In this document: piece by piece, positions 1 to 16,031 of the stretch
How positions within the stretch are numbered: position 1 is the first letter of the stretch
How the letters are laid out: each line of letters opens with the position of its first letter
Made by a program: the position numbers and the translations under genes
Assembly: GCA_015501075.1 (NCBI GenBank)
Contig: JADNYJ010000052.1
Span: 124,001-188,000, forward strand
DNA: 64,000 bases
Direction: 5' to 3'
DNA from: Gymnopilus junonius
Lineage: Eukaryota > Basidiomycota > Agaricomycetes > Agaricales > Galerinaceae
The notes under the pieces: model-generated
Database searches by the model: none
What the model was told of the DNA's origin: nothing
The model's input: the letters and a program-made list of their open reading frames with translations, nothing else

Positions 1-67
1 TGATGATCCTGATGCTAAAAATAATGCGAGATGTGTGCAAGATCCAATAGTGAGTGGTAAGAATAGG
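1..67. other. 3' flank of the Mus7/Mms22 gene
   Basis: Short AT-rich stretch beyond the stop codon (68-70) of the leftmost gene, presumably part of its 3' untranslated region. I see nothing else in it. Confidence 0.4.
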
Positions 68-3000
68 TTATAGTACATTTGCACGAGGGGGTATCAAGTC
101 GTATGGCCAGTGTTGAACAAAGAATTCGAAGGCTTGTTGGTTGCAAAGCTCCGGGTTCTTCTTGAGGGCGTCGAGAACTTGTTGACAGAAATCGTTGTCC
201 GCCAAGTACTTGGCTGAGGATTTATCACATTTCTTTGAAAAAAAAAGGATGAGCCATAAGCCATACTAACTGAGGTGTTTGGAAGAGAATGGACTGACGG
301 AAAGGCTATACCGCATTGCTGAAAACATTTTCTTGCAGAACTCGATGTGTCCGTCGACGTCAAAAGCTACATCAAGTTTGCCTTCCAGTTGCTTGCGTAG
401 AAGGTTATTCAGGTTCTCGAAAATGGCTGGAAAAGTAAGAGTAAATTAATCATTAAAATACACTTGATATAAAGGTTAGTCACCTCCCAGCAAGGGCACC
501 CGCAGCGCCAAGAATTCTTCTGGTGAAAATTTGTAATCCCCAGACTCCTGGTCTCGAGGTGGGAGCAAATGTTCCACATTGGAGAACAACGGATGTTGAA
601 GGCAGTCTATTGAAAGCATGAACGCGACATATTCTCGCTCAATAGCACCTTCCCTTGGCCGCCCCTCAAGGTTGGTGTTGTTATCAGATGCAAGAGCATG
701 GATAAAGGCTTGGAGTGCTTCGTCCATCATGTTCTAATCATGGTAGGGGTTAGAAAGTATCAACAATGGATGAAAGGCAGCAAGTACCAGATACGACATG
801 GGTCGAAGTTTGAGGGCTTGGAACATGATGCTCAAGTTAACCCTGCGAGCCCATCGCTCGTCAAAGGGGTGCTCGTTCGCTTTCGGGAAAAGATCTTGGA
901 GCAGATCGTAATAACGAGACCACTTTTTCACCTTTTGGCTTTGATCAGTTCTGGGACGATTTGTCAGCATGGCCACTTACATCTCCCGTTGGGCACTCAA
1001 CGCAAGCGCAACACAACCATAAGCGTATCCAGAAGTCACATTCATTTGTGTGATCGGCAGTATTTGTGCCAGGGAGAGGTGGCTTCATATAACCTTTCAC
1101 GAAATAGTATACATGCCACTGGAACTGGACGGCTGTAAATAACTGTGGACGTTGATTCAACTACTGAGAACAAGGAAGACTATAAAACTCACACTTCGCA
1201 ATTTGCTTTCTTTCACTTCGATACTTTCATCTTCACTTTCAACCTTTCTGTCCGCTGGGACGACGAGGGCATCCGGTAAATCAGTGGCCAACCAATCAAG
1301 ATTGTCAAGGTCTAGATCCATGGCTCCGTAATCTTGACTGTCTTCATCAACGACTGATGGCGAGGGAACAGGAAAGGGACGAGAATGGGGGAGGCAATGC
1401 TTCTGCCCTAGCGTCGAAGAGTGCAGAAGTGAAGTGACCGAACTCGTTCAAATCTTTTCTACGAACAATCTTCAGGCTTTTTAAGATAGGTTCAAGGGAG
1501 GCTAAAACGATAAACATCAGCGGGTTATCTTCAAACACAAAAGGAAAGGATTACAGAATAACACAGGGTCAGGATAACGTGAATCTTGGATATGAGACAG
1601 TACTATGTTGCGTACTTGGCAGAGCAATGCGTCGACGAGAAACTTGGTAAAACGTATATTAGGAGAAGACGATTTGCCGTCCGTCTGCAATGCTGCTTCG
1701 AATTCTGTTCTGATGATTTTGGCGAGCTCGAGAATCCATTCGCCGATGTCCTTCAATGATTGACCACGAGAAACCATCAGCTTTGCCCAGCTCGCCACAC
1801 CATTGATTATAGCAATCCGACACTTCTTATCCGCATCAAATGAAGGAAATATAATTGCGGGCGGTGTCAATCTCCCTTTGCGATCACCTTTTTCTAAGTA
1901 GTCAGCGACGGCGAGAGCACTTATTCGGTTATAGAACTAGGAAGATCTTCATCCTTGGGAGGATTGGTTTTGGAAAAAGGGAGAGCACTCATCGGCACCG
2001 ACATCGATAGCAATTTCTTGACTTTTGGAGAAGGTTTTCCTTCCGCAAACAACTTGTCTTCTAGGATCGCTTGAGAAATAAGTTTCAGATAGATTGTGAA
2101 GGCAGTGTCCCGATGGTCATAGACCGAGAGTAGATCCCAATTTCCTTCTTTGAGAAATTTCGGGTAGTCGCACTGTTCATGCGAAAGATTTGCAAATTTC
2201 CTGCTCCGAAAGATTTCCACTAAACGGTTGAACATTGGAGTCGCATCTGTGAGTTTCCAATGCCACCTTTCACGTACAATGAAACATCGGTTGACTACGA
2301 GCGCGACATAACGATCAATATCGCGTCTCAGCAAGGCCCCTTTGGGAGTCTGGTAGTTCTCGGATGCATTTGAGTAAGCGAATGCTCTTCAGGGCGAATG
2401 TCACGACATCCCAGCACGCAGGAAGATGCGTCTGTCCTGTAGTCATGCCATGTACAGAGAACTGGGAAAAGGCGCACATGGTGTAAATGGTACGCCAGAT
2501 GAGCTCGCTAATTTCAAAAGATGACATTGTCGTATCGTTGGTCTGAATATAGAGATCAAGTGCATCCACTAACGTGAGCCAAAAGGGATGATTTTTTCGG
2601 ATATTCGTCTCTCCTGCCGGTGTACAGCGACCGAGGAGATGAATCAGTCGAACCCAGAGCTCGGCAACGAAAGAAGGAGGTGAAAAATCGATTGACGTTG
2701 CATGAGGTCCAAAAGGTTCCATTGCCTTGTCCAGTCCATACTGCACCAACAAACGCATCAGCACAGTGGTGGTATCCTTTAACAATCCACGCGGACGTCC
2801 TTCGACTGTTAGAGCTACTGATTGGATATTGGTCTTGACCGACAGTTCGACTGCAAACCAGCAGAGTGTCAACAATGGTGTCTGCACAGAATTGACTGAG
2901 ACCTCTCGAAGCTGATGCACTACGCGCGTAATCTCAGTCTCAATTACATTCCTTAAAGCATGAATTTCTTGTTCAGTGCCATTTTTGAGATACCAAGAAA

Positions 3001-6000
3001 TCCATTGCGAAAGGAAATGAGTCATGGCCGACCATTGCACACTTTCCATTTCATCGTCGGGACTTGGAAGACGAGTGCCAAAGTCGTAGAAAGAGCTACA
3101 GACACGGGGAATCATCACAGAGAGCTTTTCAGCACCCATTGTAGGTTCCAACATGAAGCCAAACAACGTCACAGAGCTAGGTTGTGTGGGTTCTTGGTTC
3201 GAGAAAGCGACATTGGTAAGCTCGTTTAGCCAACCTTTTCGGATGTAAGTGGTAATAGCGAAGCTTGTTCCCGAAGGGAGGGGATCTATTTTGAAATCGC
3301 TTGGAACATCGATCCAACGCTCTTTGTCCGTATTATTGGATGTCAGAAGAGAATAGGAGTCGTCACCATCATCTTGAGACTTCAAGCTACTTGCGGACGC
3401 TACAAGTGGTGTATTGGGTGTCTGCAACCGAATTAAACTTCTCGCAGATGCAGAAGCCAACGAGGGAGCCAATGCGCGGTGGAATTCCGCATTCTCAAGA
3501 ACAGAAGCAAAGGCCGTTTTGCGTACCACACCCGACTCAATCCAACGGTTTTCAGATTTCTTTGTCCAAATTCTTTCCTTTATTTTCGCTTCTCTGCGTT
3601 TTTTCCTGCTCTCTGCTCTTCGCCTTTTATTCGAGTCATTTCCCTGCGTTGATCGATGTCCATCAGGAGCCTTGCGTTTTGCCTTGGTGCCAGATTTATT
3701 GCGAGGGGTGCGATTCCCGCCCTTTCGGTGATTGTCAAAAGACAAGAGAGTTTGCCGTCCCTGACCATATCTCTTTGCCCCCCTGGTGACAATATTCAAT
3801 CGAAAATCCGCAGAGCCGCTCACCCCACGACTCTTTGAAGGCTTTCGAATAGCTTCAAAAGCGCTTGGTCTTGCGAGCATGTAGTCAATCATACTTGGAT
3901 CCCGACGACGGGACGTGGCACCTTTTTTTGCAGCCTTCTGAATGCTGATAATCTGTATCTCGCGATCGTCATCTGAATGATCATCATCATAATCATCGAC
4001 ATCAATAATTTGGGGTTCCGAGGGCTTTCTCTTGGTTTGACGTCCATAGGCTGTCAGGATGTCGTCTACATCTGAATCTTCATCTTTGAGAAGTAACTCA
4101 GGAAGCTCGGAATCAGAAGAACTGGAGCTGTCGGAGCTCTCGCCAAGGTCGAGGTCACTTTCAGGATCTCCTCTGATCTCCTCATTACCTTTTGGTTTTA
4201 CTGCATGCCGGACACGAGTCTGCCCCGGAAGAAGAGGGCGATTTTCATCACCATCATCATCTTCCTCCGAAGAACCGGGCTTATTTTTCTTTCTGGTAGT
4301 CAATTTGTCGGTTGGGTCGACATACATGCGATTAATCATGAACATAGGTAGCATCTTTTTGAGTGCACGGACATGCTTTGACGGAAGATTCCGTACGAAG
4401 TCGGGTTGGCTTGATGAAGACTCAGCATCCTTTTCCCGTGAGTATGGTTCAGGTGCAGGTTTCGCCCCCACGTCATCCTCCGGGCCAACTTCAATAATAG
4501 TCCCGTACGTCCTCCCAAGAGAACCCTTGGGGAGCTCTGAAGGAGAAATCTGGGGTGATGTGGCTTCAAGAGAGTGCTGGGTAGAACCTCCCTGATCGTG
4601 CATTCCGAACTCGTCGTCGTCAGCAAAGTAATCGCGAAGTAGGTCCGCTTGGTTGGATGAAGATCGTCCTGCTTGGGAAGGAACTGATCTAGTATGGGGA
4701 CTATCTTCCACTACTATGACTTCATGATCTCGCTTCAGAAAATCAGTAAACTATGCACAAGGTAGGAAGAATGGGTTATATTACGTTTTCATTATTGGCT
4801 GAGAGTTGTCCAGAATGCCTTGCTGAATTGGGCGGTTTAGAATGCACAGTACTACGGCCTGGATTTGGAAAACGTTTTGCACGTCGCAGTTCTTCTTCTC
4901 GCCGTTGCCGCCGCTCTTCCTTCTCCTGCGCTTTCCTTTGTTTTTCTTGTTCTTTCAACAGCCTTCTACCTTCTTTTGACAGGGTTCTCATCTCCTTTTC
5001 CACTTCCTCGTCTGTCGCAGACAAATCTTCCTGGAGAATCCCCGGGTATTGAACCGACCCTTGCCCTTGTCCTGCCGCACCCTGCCGTGCTTCTTCATTT
5101 CTCCTACGTTTTTCTTCGCGCCGCTGCCTTCTTCTCTGCTGCTCTGCCCAACTTTCGTCGTCTTCGCCCTCATCGTCACCTTCCAATGTATATCCTTCTT
5201 GCTGCGTCCCTTCCTCTTCGTAATGATCATCAGGATGATGGTGCCGGCGGCGATCCAGGAGCTTATCATTAACAATGGCATCAGGGTTATGTTGGAGTAA
5301 ACGCTTGTATTTCAATCTGTCGTATGTATATGGATTGATCTGAGCAGTGTTTCGCGTTCGGAGGGAATAAGCTCCTTTCCGAGTTTGCTCTTCGTGGACA
5401 GCCTGAGCCAGTCTCAAGTCAGTGTCATGTCGGGCTACAGCATCGACTGCTGGCGAGGGCGATCTAGAGCCTTGTCCATCTGGAGAGGAGGCTCTCGTGA
5501 GCACTAGGGACGAAGAATCACGGTGGCTCTCGGAAGTAGGGCTTGTAGGTGAAGGCTGTCTAGGGGATTTAGGGCTCAGAGGAGTCAATGGTGAAGATGT
5601 GCCGTCTTGTGACACTGCCTTGACAGGGCTGAACATGCGCAATTCATCGAAACCGTCTTTTACAGGATCCTCCCTCAGAGGATGACCAGTAACGGGCGTA
5701 GGTGAAGGGGGAGGAGAGATTCCAAATAGGTAAAGAGGGTCAAGAGATGGAAAGCGAACTCGTGGCCCCGGAGGCGAATTTACAGGAGTGGCTGTTCGAC
5801 TATTTTCCGAGTACAGGAAAGGGACAATCGTGCCAACCTGTGACGAACCTGGAGAGAAGGAAAAGCCAGGATTAGCTGGAGGCTCGAGCAGTAAAGGATC
5901 CTGAGAGTAAGTGTCAATCGCAGTTGATAAAGAAGGTTTAGGCGCCAGAACATTGTCATCCAACTTTATCAGGGATACATTGCGCGTGCTACCAGGCGTC

Positions 6001-6362
6001 TGAGTGGATGACCGCGAATTCGCCAGTTGAGGAGATGAAGCGGTCCCAAGCATAGTGGACGATGATTGAGATTTGTTCGGAGTACTAATATCCACGGACA
6101 CAGACTTTGCGGGAGATACGAAAAGCTCATTCGTCTCGTCATTTGGAGATTCGTGGTAAAGCTGAGAAGCGATTAGAATGGGAAATTTAGTTTGAAATTG
6201 TAAATCCACCTTGATCTTCTTTCTCGGCGGGGAGCCCTGCAATATATCAACATTGAAGTCACGGACCTCCAGAGGTCGGGATGCCTTCGTTCTTCTGGTT
6301 GCTTCAAGTTCTTCGAGCTCTTCGAGATCGGATGTCTCTACCACCTCATCATCGAAATCCAT
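68..6362 (-). CDS. mus7: Mus7/Mms22 family DNA replication-repair scaffold
   Basis: Seen: an ATG at 6362 opens a 526-codon acidic, Ser/Pro-rich first exon. It is followed by a large exon (about 4750-2340) with acidic tracts, basic patches and the segment RQTLLSFDNHRKGG near an RLNIVTRGAKRYGQGR stretch. Smaller exons then run down to a TAA at 68-70, giving about 1,900 residues, the size of fission-yeast Mus7. The C-terminal exons (MDEALQAFIHALAS, FSPEEFLALRVPLLGG) are the part I most associate with the family. Family knowledge: Mms22/Mus7 works with the Rtt101 cullin and Rtt109/Asf1 route to stabilise stalled forks. Exon 1 joins exon 2 in frame only through an unusually small 34-nt intron (4751-4784). 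Around 2326-2335 (AAAGGGG on the coding strand) the frame shifts by one base. This is either a consensus indel or a 58-nt intron with a weak GTCGTG donor. The start is well supported, inner exons fairly, and individual small 3' exons less so. Confidence 0.8.
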
Positions 6363-6962
6363 TGTCGCCCTTGCAAAGAGATATCGGGCATGAGCCCGTC
6401 GAGCAAAATATTCAGAGTAAGCGACGCAAAGTTAAGGGCGCTGAGGACGCGAAAAGGAACGAAAGTGAGTCTTGCACTTATTTGGATGACACTTGGGACT
6501 AACACGAAAGGTCACAGAATACATAAGGTCACGTGACTACTGTTTATGTAACGTAACGCGACTGAACCACGATCAAACCACGATTCGGATCGTGTTCACG
6601 TTGGATCCTTCTCCTGTCAGACACGTCTCAATTCGCCAAGGTTGCAAGATCATCGTATTCCCTATATGTTGTCAGCATAGATTAAAGACTTGATGACTGC
6701 AAAGTCTGGATCTTTCAATAGAAGGTATCTAACGAAGGTTCAACTGGCCAACTTCGCTGGTTAACCTTGATATGATCCCTCAACGACTCGGAATATTATT
6801 TTTTCGCCTGTCAAGGCCTCGATGCCTTCGGGAGACGTCTGCAATCTTGAGACCTGTCTCAGACTAGACTTTGAAGAACATAGGTAGGCGTGCATAATTT
6901 GACCCCATCTGAACCATACAGGATGCCATAAAGGCCAAATCTCACCGTTTTAACTTCCCTGC
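6363..6962. other. Divergent promoter region, mus7 / RBR ligase
   Basis: About 600 bp between two divergent starts. It must hold both promoters and 5' leaders. Several CACGTGAC/ACGTAAC-like words lie near 6530-6560, but no element can be assigned with confidence. Short open frames here lack coding character. Confidence 0.4.
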
Positions 6963-8146
6963 ATGCCTAGTCACAAGGTTTTACAGATAAGACTCAACTT
7001 CAACAATATCGCGGAAGCTTTCTATGCTGTTTTTATGGATGCCAAGGCTGAAATAGCACAAGCTGAAGCGAATTCAACAGAATACCTAAAGCAGGTCTCT
7101 CTCCTTTTGGCAGAGAATGAGATGTTGCTAGCAAGGCTCGACGAGCAATCCATGGACATTGAAGCGGAAAGGAATGCTCCCCAAAATCTAGATGACGACG
7201 TTGCTTTGGCTGCGAAGCTGCAAGCTCTTTATGACCAAGATCAGACCTCTAAAAAACCGACATTGGAAACTTTCGATTGCGGAATATGTTTTGAAACACT
7301 CGCAAACGATTATATTGTCCAATTTGAACAATGTCACCATTCATACTGTCGAAATTGCCTTATGGTACACGTTTCTTCTGCGTTGAGAGAGCGTAGATAT
7401 CCCATTCTCTGCCCTTCCTGCGCTGCGGAAAAGGCAGAAGAAGCAGCTGGTGCGCGATGCATATCCCAAAGGTTACATATTTTGTAACATGTCCTTGCAG
7501 CCATCGACTACGATATTCTCGAGATCATTGGTGCAACAGCAGCCGATGTGGCTGTCTTTGAGGAGGTTCAGCTTGGAGTTCATTCATTTGCGATTCAATG
7601 TCAAAAGTAACCTATGATTCTTTCAAGCCCTGAGCTATCATTTACCATCTAATTGTTCTGTCAGATGCAAAGAAACCATGTTCATCGACAGAGATGATTA
7701 CCAAACTAACGATTTCATCATTTGCCCTTTGCCTAGGTGTCATTGTATGTGGTGTAAGAAGTGTCTTCAGGAAGTTGGACCTCTACATTCATGCGATGGT
7801 ATGATTGAACTAGATAAGCTGATGAAGACCCAAGGCTGGAAGTATTGTCCGGGTAGGTATTTTTTTAACTTTATCCGTAGTAAAAAATATCTCAATCCAC
7901 CCTGTTTTAACATAAGCTTGCCGAACTCCGATTCAGAAAGTATCGGGCTGTAATCATATGGTGGTAAGTGATGTTCTGGATGTTGCTTTGTAGTGCCTTA
8001 ATTTTTCCCTCAGTGCACAGCTCGTGGGTGTAAAACGTACGTCCTTTCTTGTGTTTCATCGCAAGGTATAAATATTAACGAATCGTTTCAGCGAGTTCTG
8101 CTATCGTTGTGGGAAGGGTATTACTACTTACCGGCACGATTGTTAA
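6963..8146 (+). CDS. RBR (RING-IBR-RING) E3 ubiquitin ligase
   Basis: Seen: ATG at 6963, a helical N-terminus, then RING1 beginning FDCGICFETL and continuing with the FEQCHHSYCRNCL cluster and CPSC. After an intron comes a linker and an IBR (CKETMFIDRDDY; ICPLPRCHCMWCKKCL). Small exons then complete RING2: splicing at about 7853/7917 gives CPACRTPIQKVSGCNHM, followed by VCTARGCKTEFCYRCGKG, with stop TAA at 8144-8146. Family knowledge: RBR ligases pass ubiquitin from E2 to a RING2 cysteine and then to substrate. The Cys after GCNHMV is in the expected catalytic position. No membrane segment, UBL or Ariadne domain is visible, so the substrate and Ariadne-subclass status are unknown. The protein is compact, about 320 residues. 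The first intron after the RING1 region (near 7470-7500) is the least certain junction. Confidence 0.85.
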
Positions 8147-8246
8147 CCTCTGCATGTTTTCGAATTAACTGTAGCGTTTGAATGGCTGTTGGATATTTAT
8201 GTTATATATGTTACAATGCACAAATGTCCTTCTTCCTAATCCGTCA

Positions 8247-11620
<3,374 letters not shown>

Positions 11621-11979
11621 GCTATGGGGAAGGAATGACTAGAGAAAAAGAGAAATCCAGTCCGGTGCAGATATCAAAGTTCCAGGTTCTTTCACTTCAC
11701 GCGTCCTCAAACGGACTTGCCACGCGACTCGCTAAATCATCTTCCCACCCCTGTATGTATACTCGAAGTACGGAAATAACATGGTATTGCTTATTTAAAC
11801 CACGGTAAGTACATATATGATTAAGGTATAGATATAAGATACAAAGGGTCTACTGCGGGGGTCCTAACATATATAGAGGGGTATCTCCAAATAACAGCAC
11901 TAGAAGTACATACATGATAGTATCAAATATCAAATAGAATTAAAGATGATATAGAGCAAGGGGGATAAGCTATGAATTG
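11621..11979. other. Intergenic, msc2 promoter and 3' end of TF-A
   Basis: 359 bp between two genes transcribed leftward. It should contain the msc2 promoter and the terminator region of the upstream transcription factor gene. AT-rich near 11760-11960. No specific site recognised. Confidence 0.35.
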
Positions 11980-14900
11980 TTACTTATATTGCGCCACAAA
12001 ATTTTGCCAGGTCTCTTGCAAATCGTGCGGACCAGGAGTCGTCAAATCGGAAGGTGTCATCATATACCGCCCATTACCATACCCCGTCCCCGTATAGCCA
12101 CCAGCAAAGTAAGACTGTTCAGCACTCATGTCAATGCTCATATGAGATTGCTGGTGCTGCTGTTGTATATGCTGGGGCATCTGGTAGACGTACATGTCTC
12201 CTTGACTGGGATCTGGCGTGATAGGCAGGCTACTGGGGTAATAATCGCCCATGTTGATATTGACATTGAAATTCTGTATATGTGTGTAGTTTTGCCACGC
12301 ATTTGGAGCCGGCGATGATGATTCAGGGTGTGACAGAAGGATTTGGGACTGGGAGTCAGCCACGGTACTAGGAGGTGAAGAGTGCTGCGAGGATGGACTG
12401 GAAGCTGCGACGGATGGAGATGATGATGATCGTCGCGAAACAAGCCTTGTCATTCCTCCCAAGGCGGATAGTTCGTCCACTTCGCTTTTGATCTTAGAAC
12501 CACCATAGAGAGAAGATCTGCTCTCGGGATGTAAGGTCAGGTTTGTATTCGCCATGTGTGCCTTCTCCCTAAGTTTGGCCAAAATCGGCTGAGGGCGGAA
12601 AAACGTGTAAGATTGGTAAAGTGTTATCAGAGCATACCAGACTCACAATTATTTTTCCGGCCTTGGAGTGGTCAGAAACTCGCGTAAACAGATTATATGC
12701 CGAGTCCAAATGCGAAAGGGCAGAGCGTGCCAAAGCCATTTGTGATTTAGCAGCTATGGAGCCAAGCACAATCTGTACCGAGATTAGATGGTGATGAGCT
12801 ATGATGGTTCTAGAAAAATGCTCACAGCGCATGAAAACACGTGGGTGAGCAAGAACCACATCCTTTCGGTCAGCTGTGGATGCTGATTGAACAAGCTCTC
12901 AATCAGGCCGACGAACGAGGTTGCACTGCCGTACGCAGCCAAAACAGAAGGTGAATATTTGCTTCCCATCGGATCAATAGGATTGTCCTCCAGCGCTTGT
13001 GCAAAAAAGCCTCGATGCATATAGAAGAGAGCTAATAATAAATAAGAAAACAAATTGTGCACGACAGAAAGGACGGTCTTACTCATTTCCTTAATGGCGT
13101 ACGCAGTGTAACGCTGCATCGTCAGCTGCACAGTCGGTTGTTCAACCTCTGCGCTGACCAACTTCGCAGCACCAAATCCAGGGACTTGAAGACTAGGCGG
13201 AACGTACCAGTTCCGAACTTTTCTGTCTAGCTCCTGAATAGCCTTGTATGTTGTTGGCTTCGCTCCGAATGCCTCGTCGTGTACCACACTGAGGCACTGA
13301 GCTGAGAAGCGGTGCTTCCAAGCGGCGACTAAAGAAGCGTAAGTACCAGCCTTTACGCAGAAAGTGTGAGTACGAACAACTCATTTCCAGTTCCCCGGCC
13401 GCATTTTGTGTAGCCTCGTGCGGTAGCTGATTGTCGATATGTGCTGAAGACAGTGAAGGCGGCCGCCCGAATGTCAAACTCTTAAGACAACCGAAGCCAT
13501 GTGAGCGAAAAATCTAAACAAACAAGAAATGGGCCGGCCAGTAAAACATACCTGCCAAGAATCATAAGTCAGGAGTTCGTAAAATAATTCACGTCTTCTT
13601 TTCGTTTGCGCGGGATCCAAGTTCCATTTCCGACTATCCCTATCTGATAAGAAGAGAATTCAGCAAAAGGAAAGAACGGCACGGATTATGACGGCAGTTC
13701 GGACGAAGAAGGTACTTACGAAGTCCAATCTGTTTGTTTCGGAAGTAAAGAAGAAGTGTCAGCGCCCAACGCCCACAATTCGATATCAAAAAAGCACGCG
13801 GGAAGAAGGAAGGACTCAATAGGCAAGTAACATCCGGTGGGAAGGTAACCATAGCCCAATGCATAAAGAAAAGAAGCGGAAAGAAGGAAAAAAGAAAACA
13901 GGACGGGACTGACGCTTTGTGCCAATTTTACGACCATTCCCATGATTGCCCACCTTGGGCCGGAAATTTCAGACAAAAACATGAAGTGGCACATTAGTAG
14001 CTGAGATTTTCGCCATACCGGTTAGCTGCTGAGGCTGGAAAGAATGGATGGGATTATTACCATGGCCTGGATAGCGCTTATCGATGGCTCTTCGAGCACG
14101 GATTCTATCGATAAAGAAGCACGGGCGTAGTGATAATATTGCATGGCCTCTGGTGAATGTGCGGGCTTGCTGAGGTCGAGAAGTGCTCCGATTGCCAATA
14201 TGTTACAAAGGATTGAAAGATTTTGTCCGCCGACTTGTTCATAGTTTGCATCCGGTTCGTATAGGGGTTTAAATATACTTTTGTAGAAGTCTTCTTCTGT
14301 TATCGGGGTATACCTGACATAGTAGAATCAATAACGTGAAAACTACAGAAATGTGGGCTTACATCCAAGCAGCATGTTGAAAATAGCATTCACATAGTAC
14401 TTTTGCATTAGACATACGAGGTAGCTTGCTCATAATGATTTCCCGGACAGATTGTGCGGTTTCTCTCGTCGGTGATGCGAAAGGGAAGGCATGACTTAGC
14501 CACGCGGCATCAGATGGGTCAGTGGATTCCAACAAATGGTCAGATGAATCATCGTCTTCATCAGAACCTTCCTCAATCTACAAGACAGGGAGCAGTCCAA
14601 GTTAAGGACAGATAGTGTTTTGATGATGGAAAGTAATCGCACCTGAAGGAGATGCTGAAAAAAAATGGGGAAAAAAACTCGGCGTTAGCAAACATAACGA
14701 AATGCAGTGGCACAAACGTCGCCAAGAGTAGTTAACACACCCATGAACTTGCGGTCCGGCCAAAAAATGTAGACCGGCCGTCCGTTGAGATGGAACTGTA
14801 CGGGTGAACGAATCAGTAAGCAAGCTGACAACATTGAGAATGGGACAGCGAGGAAAAGCGAACGTACAGAGAGCCTAGAGAGTCGATGTTGTCTTCCGTT

Positions 14901-15602
14901 TCGGGCTTCTCTTCCTCTTTTGCGTCCATCCGTTCTCGCTCTAGAGGGCGCTTTATTTGAAGAAGCTCTTCGCTTAGAAGAGGGTGTGGCGTGTGAGATG
15001 TCTGTGAGTGGGCGACAGCGAGACCGTCCTCGAGTTGTCGTACACGATTAGCCAATATTGTGATTTTATCATGCAGGACTTCGGTGTTGGCTAGCACAAA
15101 TCTGAACGCGCAATGAGCCCTATAGAGTCAGGCATCAGGATGTGCGATACCTATTGCCCTTTCCCGTTGTGAGTGAGCCTGGGCCACAGCATTAAAAAGC
15201 AGCAGCGAGAAATTTAAAGAAGCAACACGCACCCTCGGGACAGATAGCTGCACATCCTTTCTTTACACAGTTGCTGGTTGAAGACAGCAATCAGACGACC
15301 AGTACGCACACAGCAAGCGAATAACGAAAATGTACCTGCAAGGAAAGTCGCGACTGCACCTAATGATGGGCGTCATCAGTCAGAACACGATGGCAGAGGG
15401 TGATAGGAAGGGGACATACTTGAGTTTCAATCTGCGGTGAAGATGATGGTCAAGGACGTCAAGGACGATCGGGAAATAAAGCGCACCTCCGACATTCGGC
15501 GCACGAGAGCGCTACGCCCCGGCGCTTAGGGTGGCGGACGACGAGGGAGGTGCCGGCCGAGTCCTCTCTTGTTGGATACGGAGAAGCGGAAGAGGAAGGC
15601 AT
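11980..15602 (-). CDS. Zn2Cys6 fungal transcription factor (paralogue A)
   Basis: Seen: ATG at 15602, a basic stretch, then a zinc cluster split over small exons. CAECRR joins LKLKCSRDFPC, then SNCVKKGCAAIC, giving the classic CX2CX6CX5CX2CX8C spacing. After it comes a coiled coil (ILANRVRQLEDGLAVAHS) and the segment HPLLSEELLQIKRPLE. The central fungal regulatory domain is spread over many exons (e.g. HDEAFGAKPTTYKAIQELDR at about 13230-13290). A Ser/Gln/Tyr-rich tail ends QETWQNFVAQYK at 11980. Family knowledge: Gal4-type binuclear cluster proteins bind CGG-containing sites, usually as dimers, and regulate metabolism or development. A target cannot be named. It is a clear paralogue of the gene at 29398-32786, sharing exon layout, coiled coil and C-terminal blocks. 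Interior exon limits between 13.4 and 15.1 kb are approximate. Confidence 0.85.
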
Positions 15603-16031
15603 CGCCTGAGAGTGAGAAGGGGAAACAGGCAGATGGAATGGGAGGTTATAAGAAAGAAGCAGGGATCGGCCTACAAAGTGCTCCGTCAATCTAATCCGCG
15701 CCAGTTTCAATCTTCCCGTGTTGCTTGTCTCTGTTTGGCATTGCCCTCCACCTGTCCTTGAAAAAAATTCGTCTGTCCTTCTTCACTCGCCCACAACTCT
15801 CTTCGTAAGTCTTTCCGTCTTTCTCTGTTTTTGCACGATGAGCCTTCTAGATGACGAGTCTGAACCTGGCGTGGCAGAGTTTCTCTGTCCTGCTAAACAT
15901 GACGAGTCTTACAAATTATACCATTCATGCTTAACTGATCCTAATCTCGCCCTTCCGTCCACCTGTCCCCGCAGTTGCTGATTTTATCTCTTCTTAGCAT
16001 TTTTCATCCCACACGGTTCCACCCCCGCCTC
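15603..16031. promoter_or_regulatory. Divergent promoter region, TF-A / tsr4
   Basis: About 430 bp between two divergent start codons, with pyrimidine-rich stretches before the tsr4 ATG. A short duplicated phrase (gccctccacctgtcc at 15741 and gcccttccgtccacctgtcc at about 15950) may be a small local repeat. Short ORFs across it are not convincing exons. Confidence 0.4.

Noticed and set aside
3301..3789. Open frames antisense to mus7 (for example plus-strand frames at 3301-3789 and 4059-4595)
   Set aside because: They mirror Ser/Asp/Glu-rich and Lys/Arg-rich coding on the other strand, start without context and have no recognisable domains.
15839..16031. Upstream ATG at 15838 as tsr4 start
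   Set aside because: The encoded stretch is not family-like and hits stops; the 16032 ATG leads directly into the conserved N-terminus.
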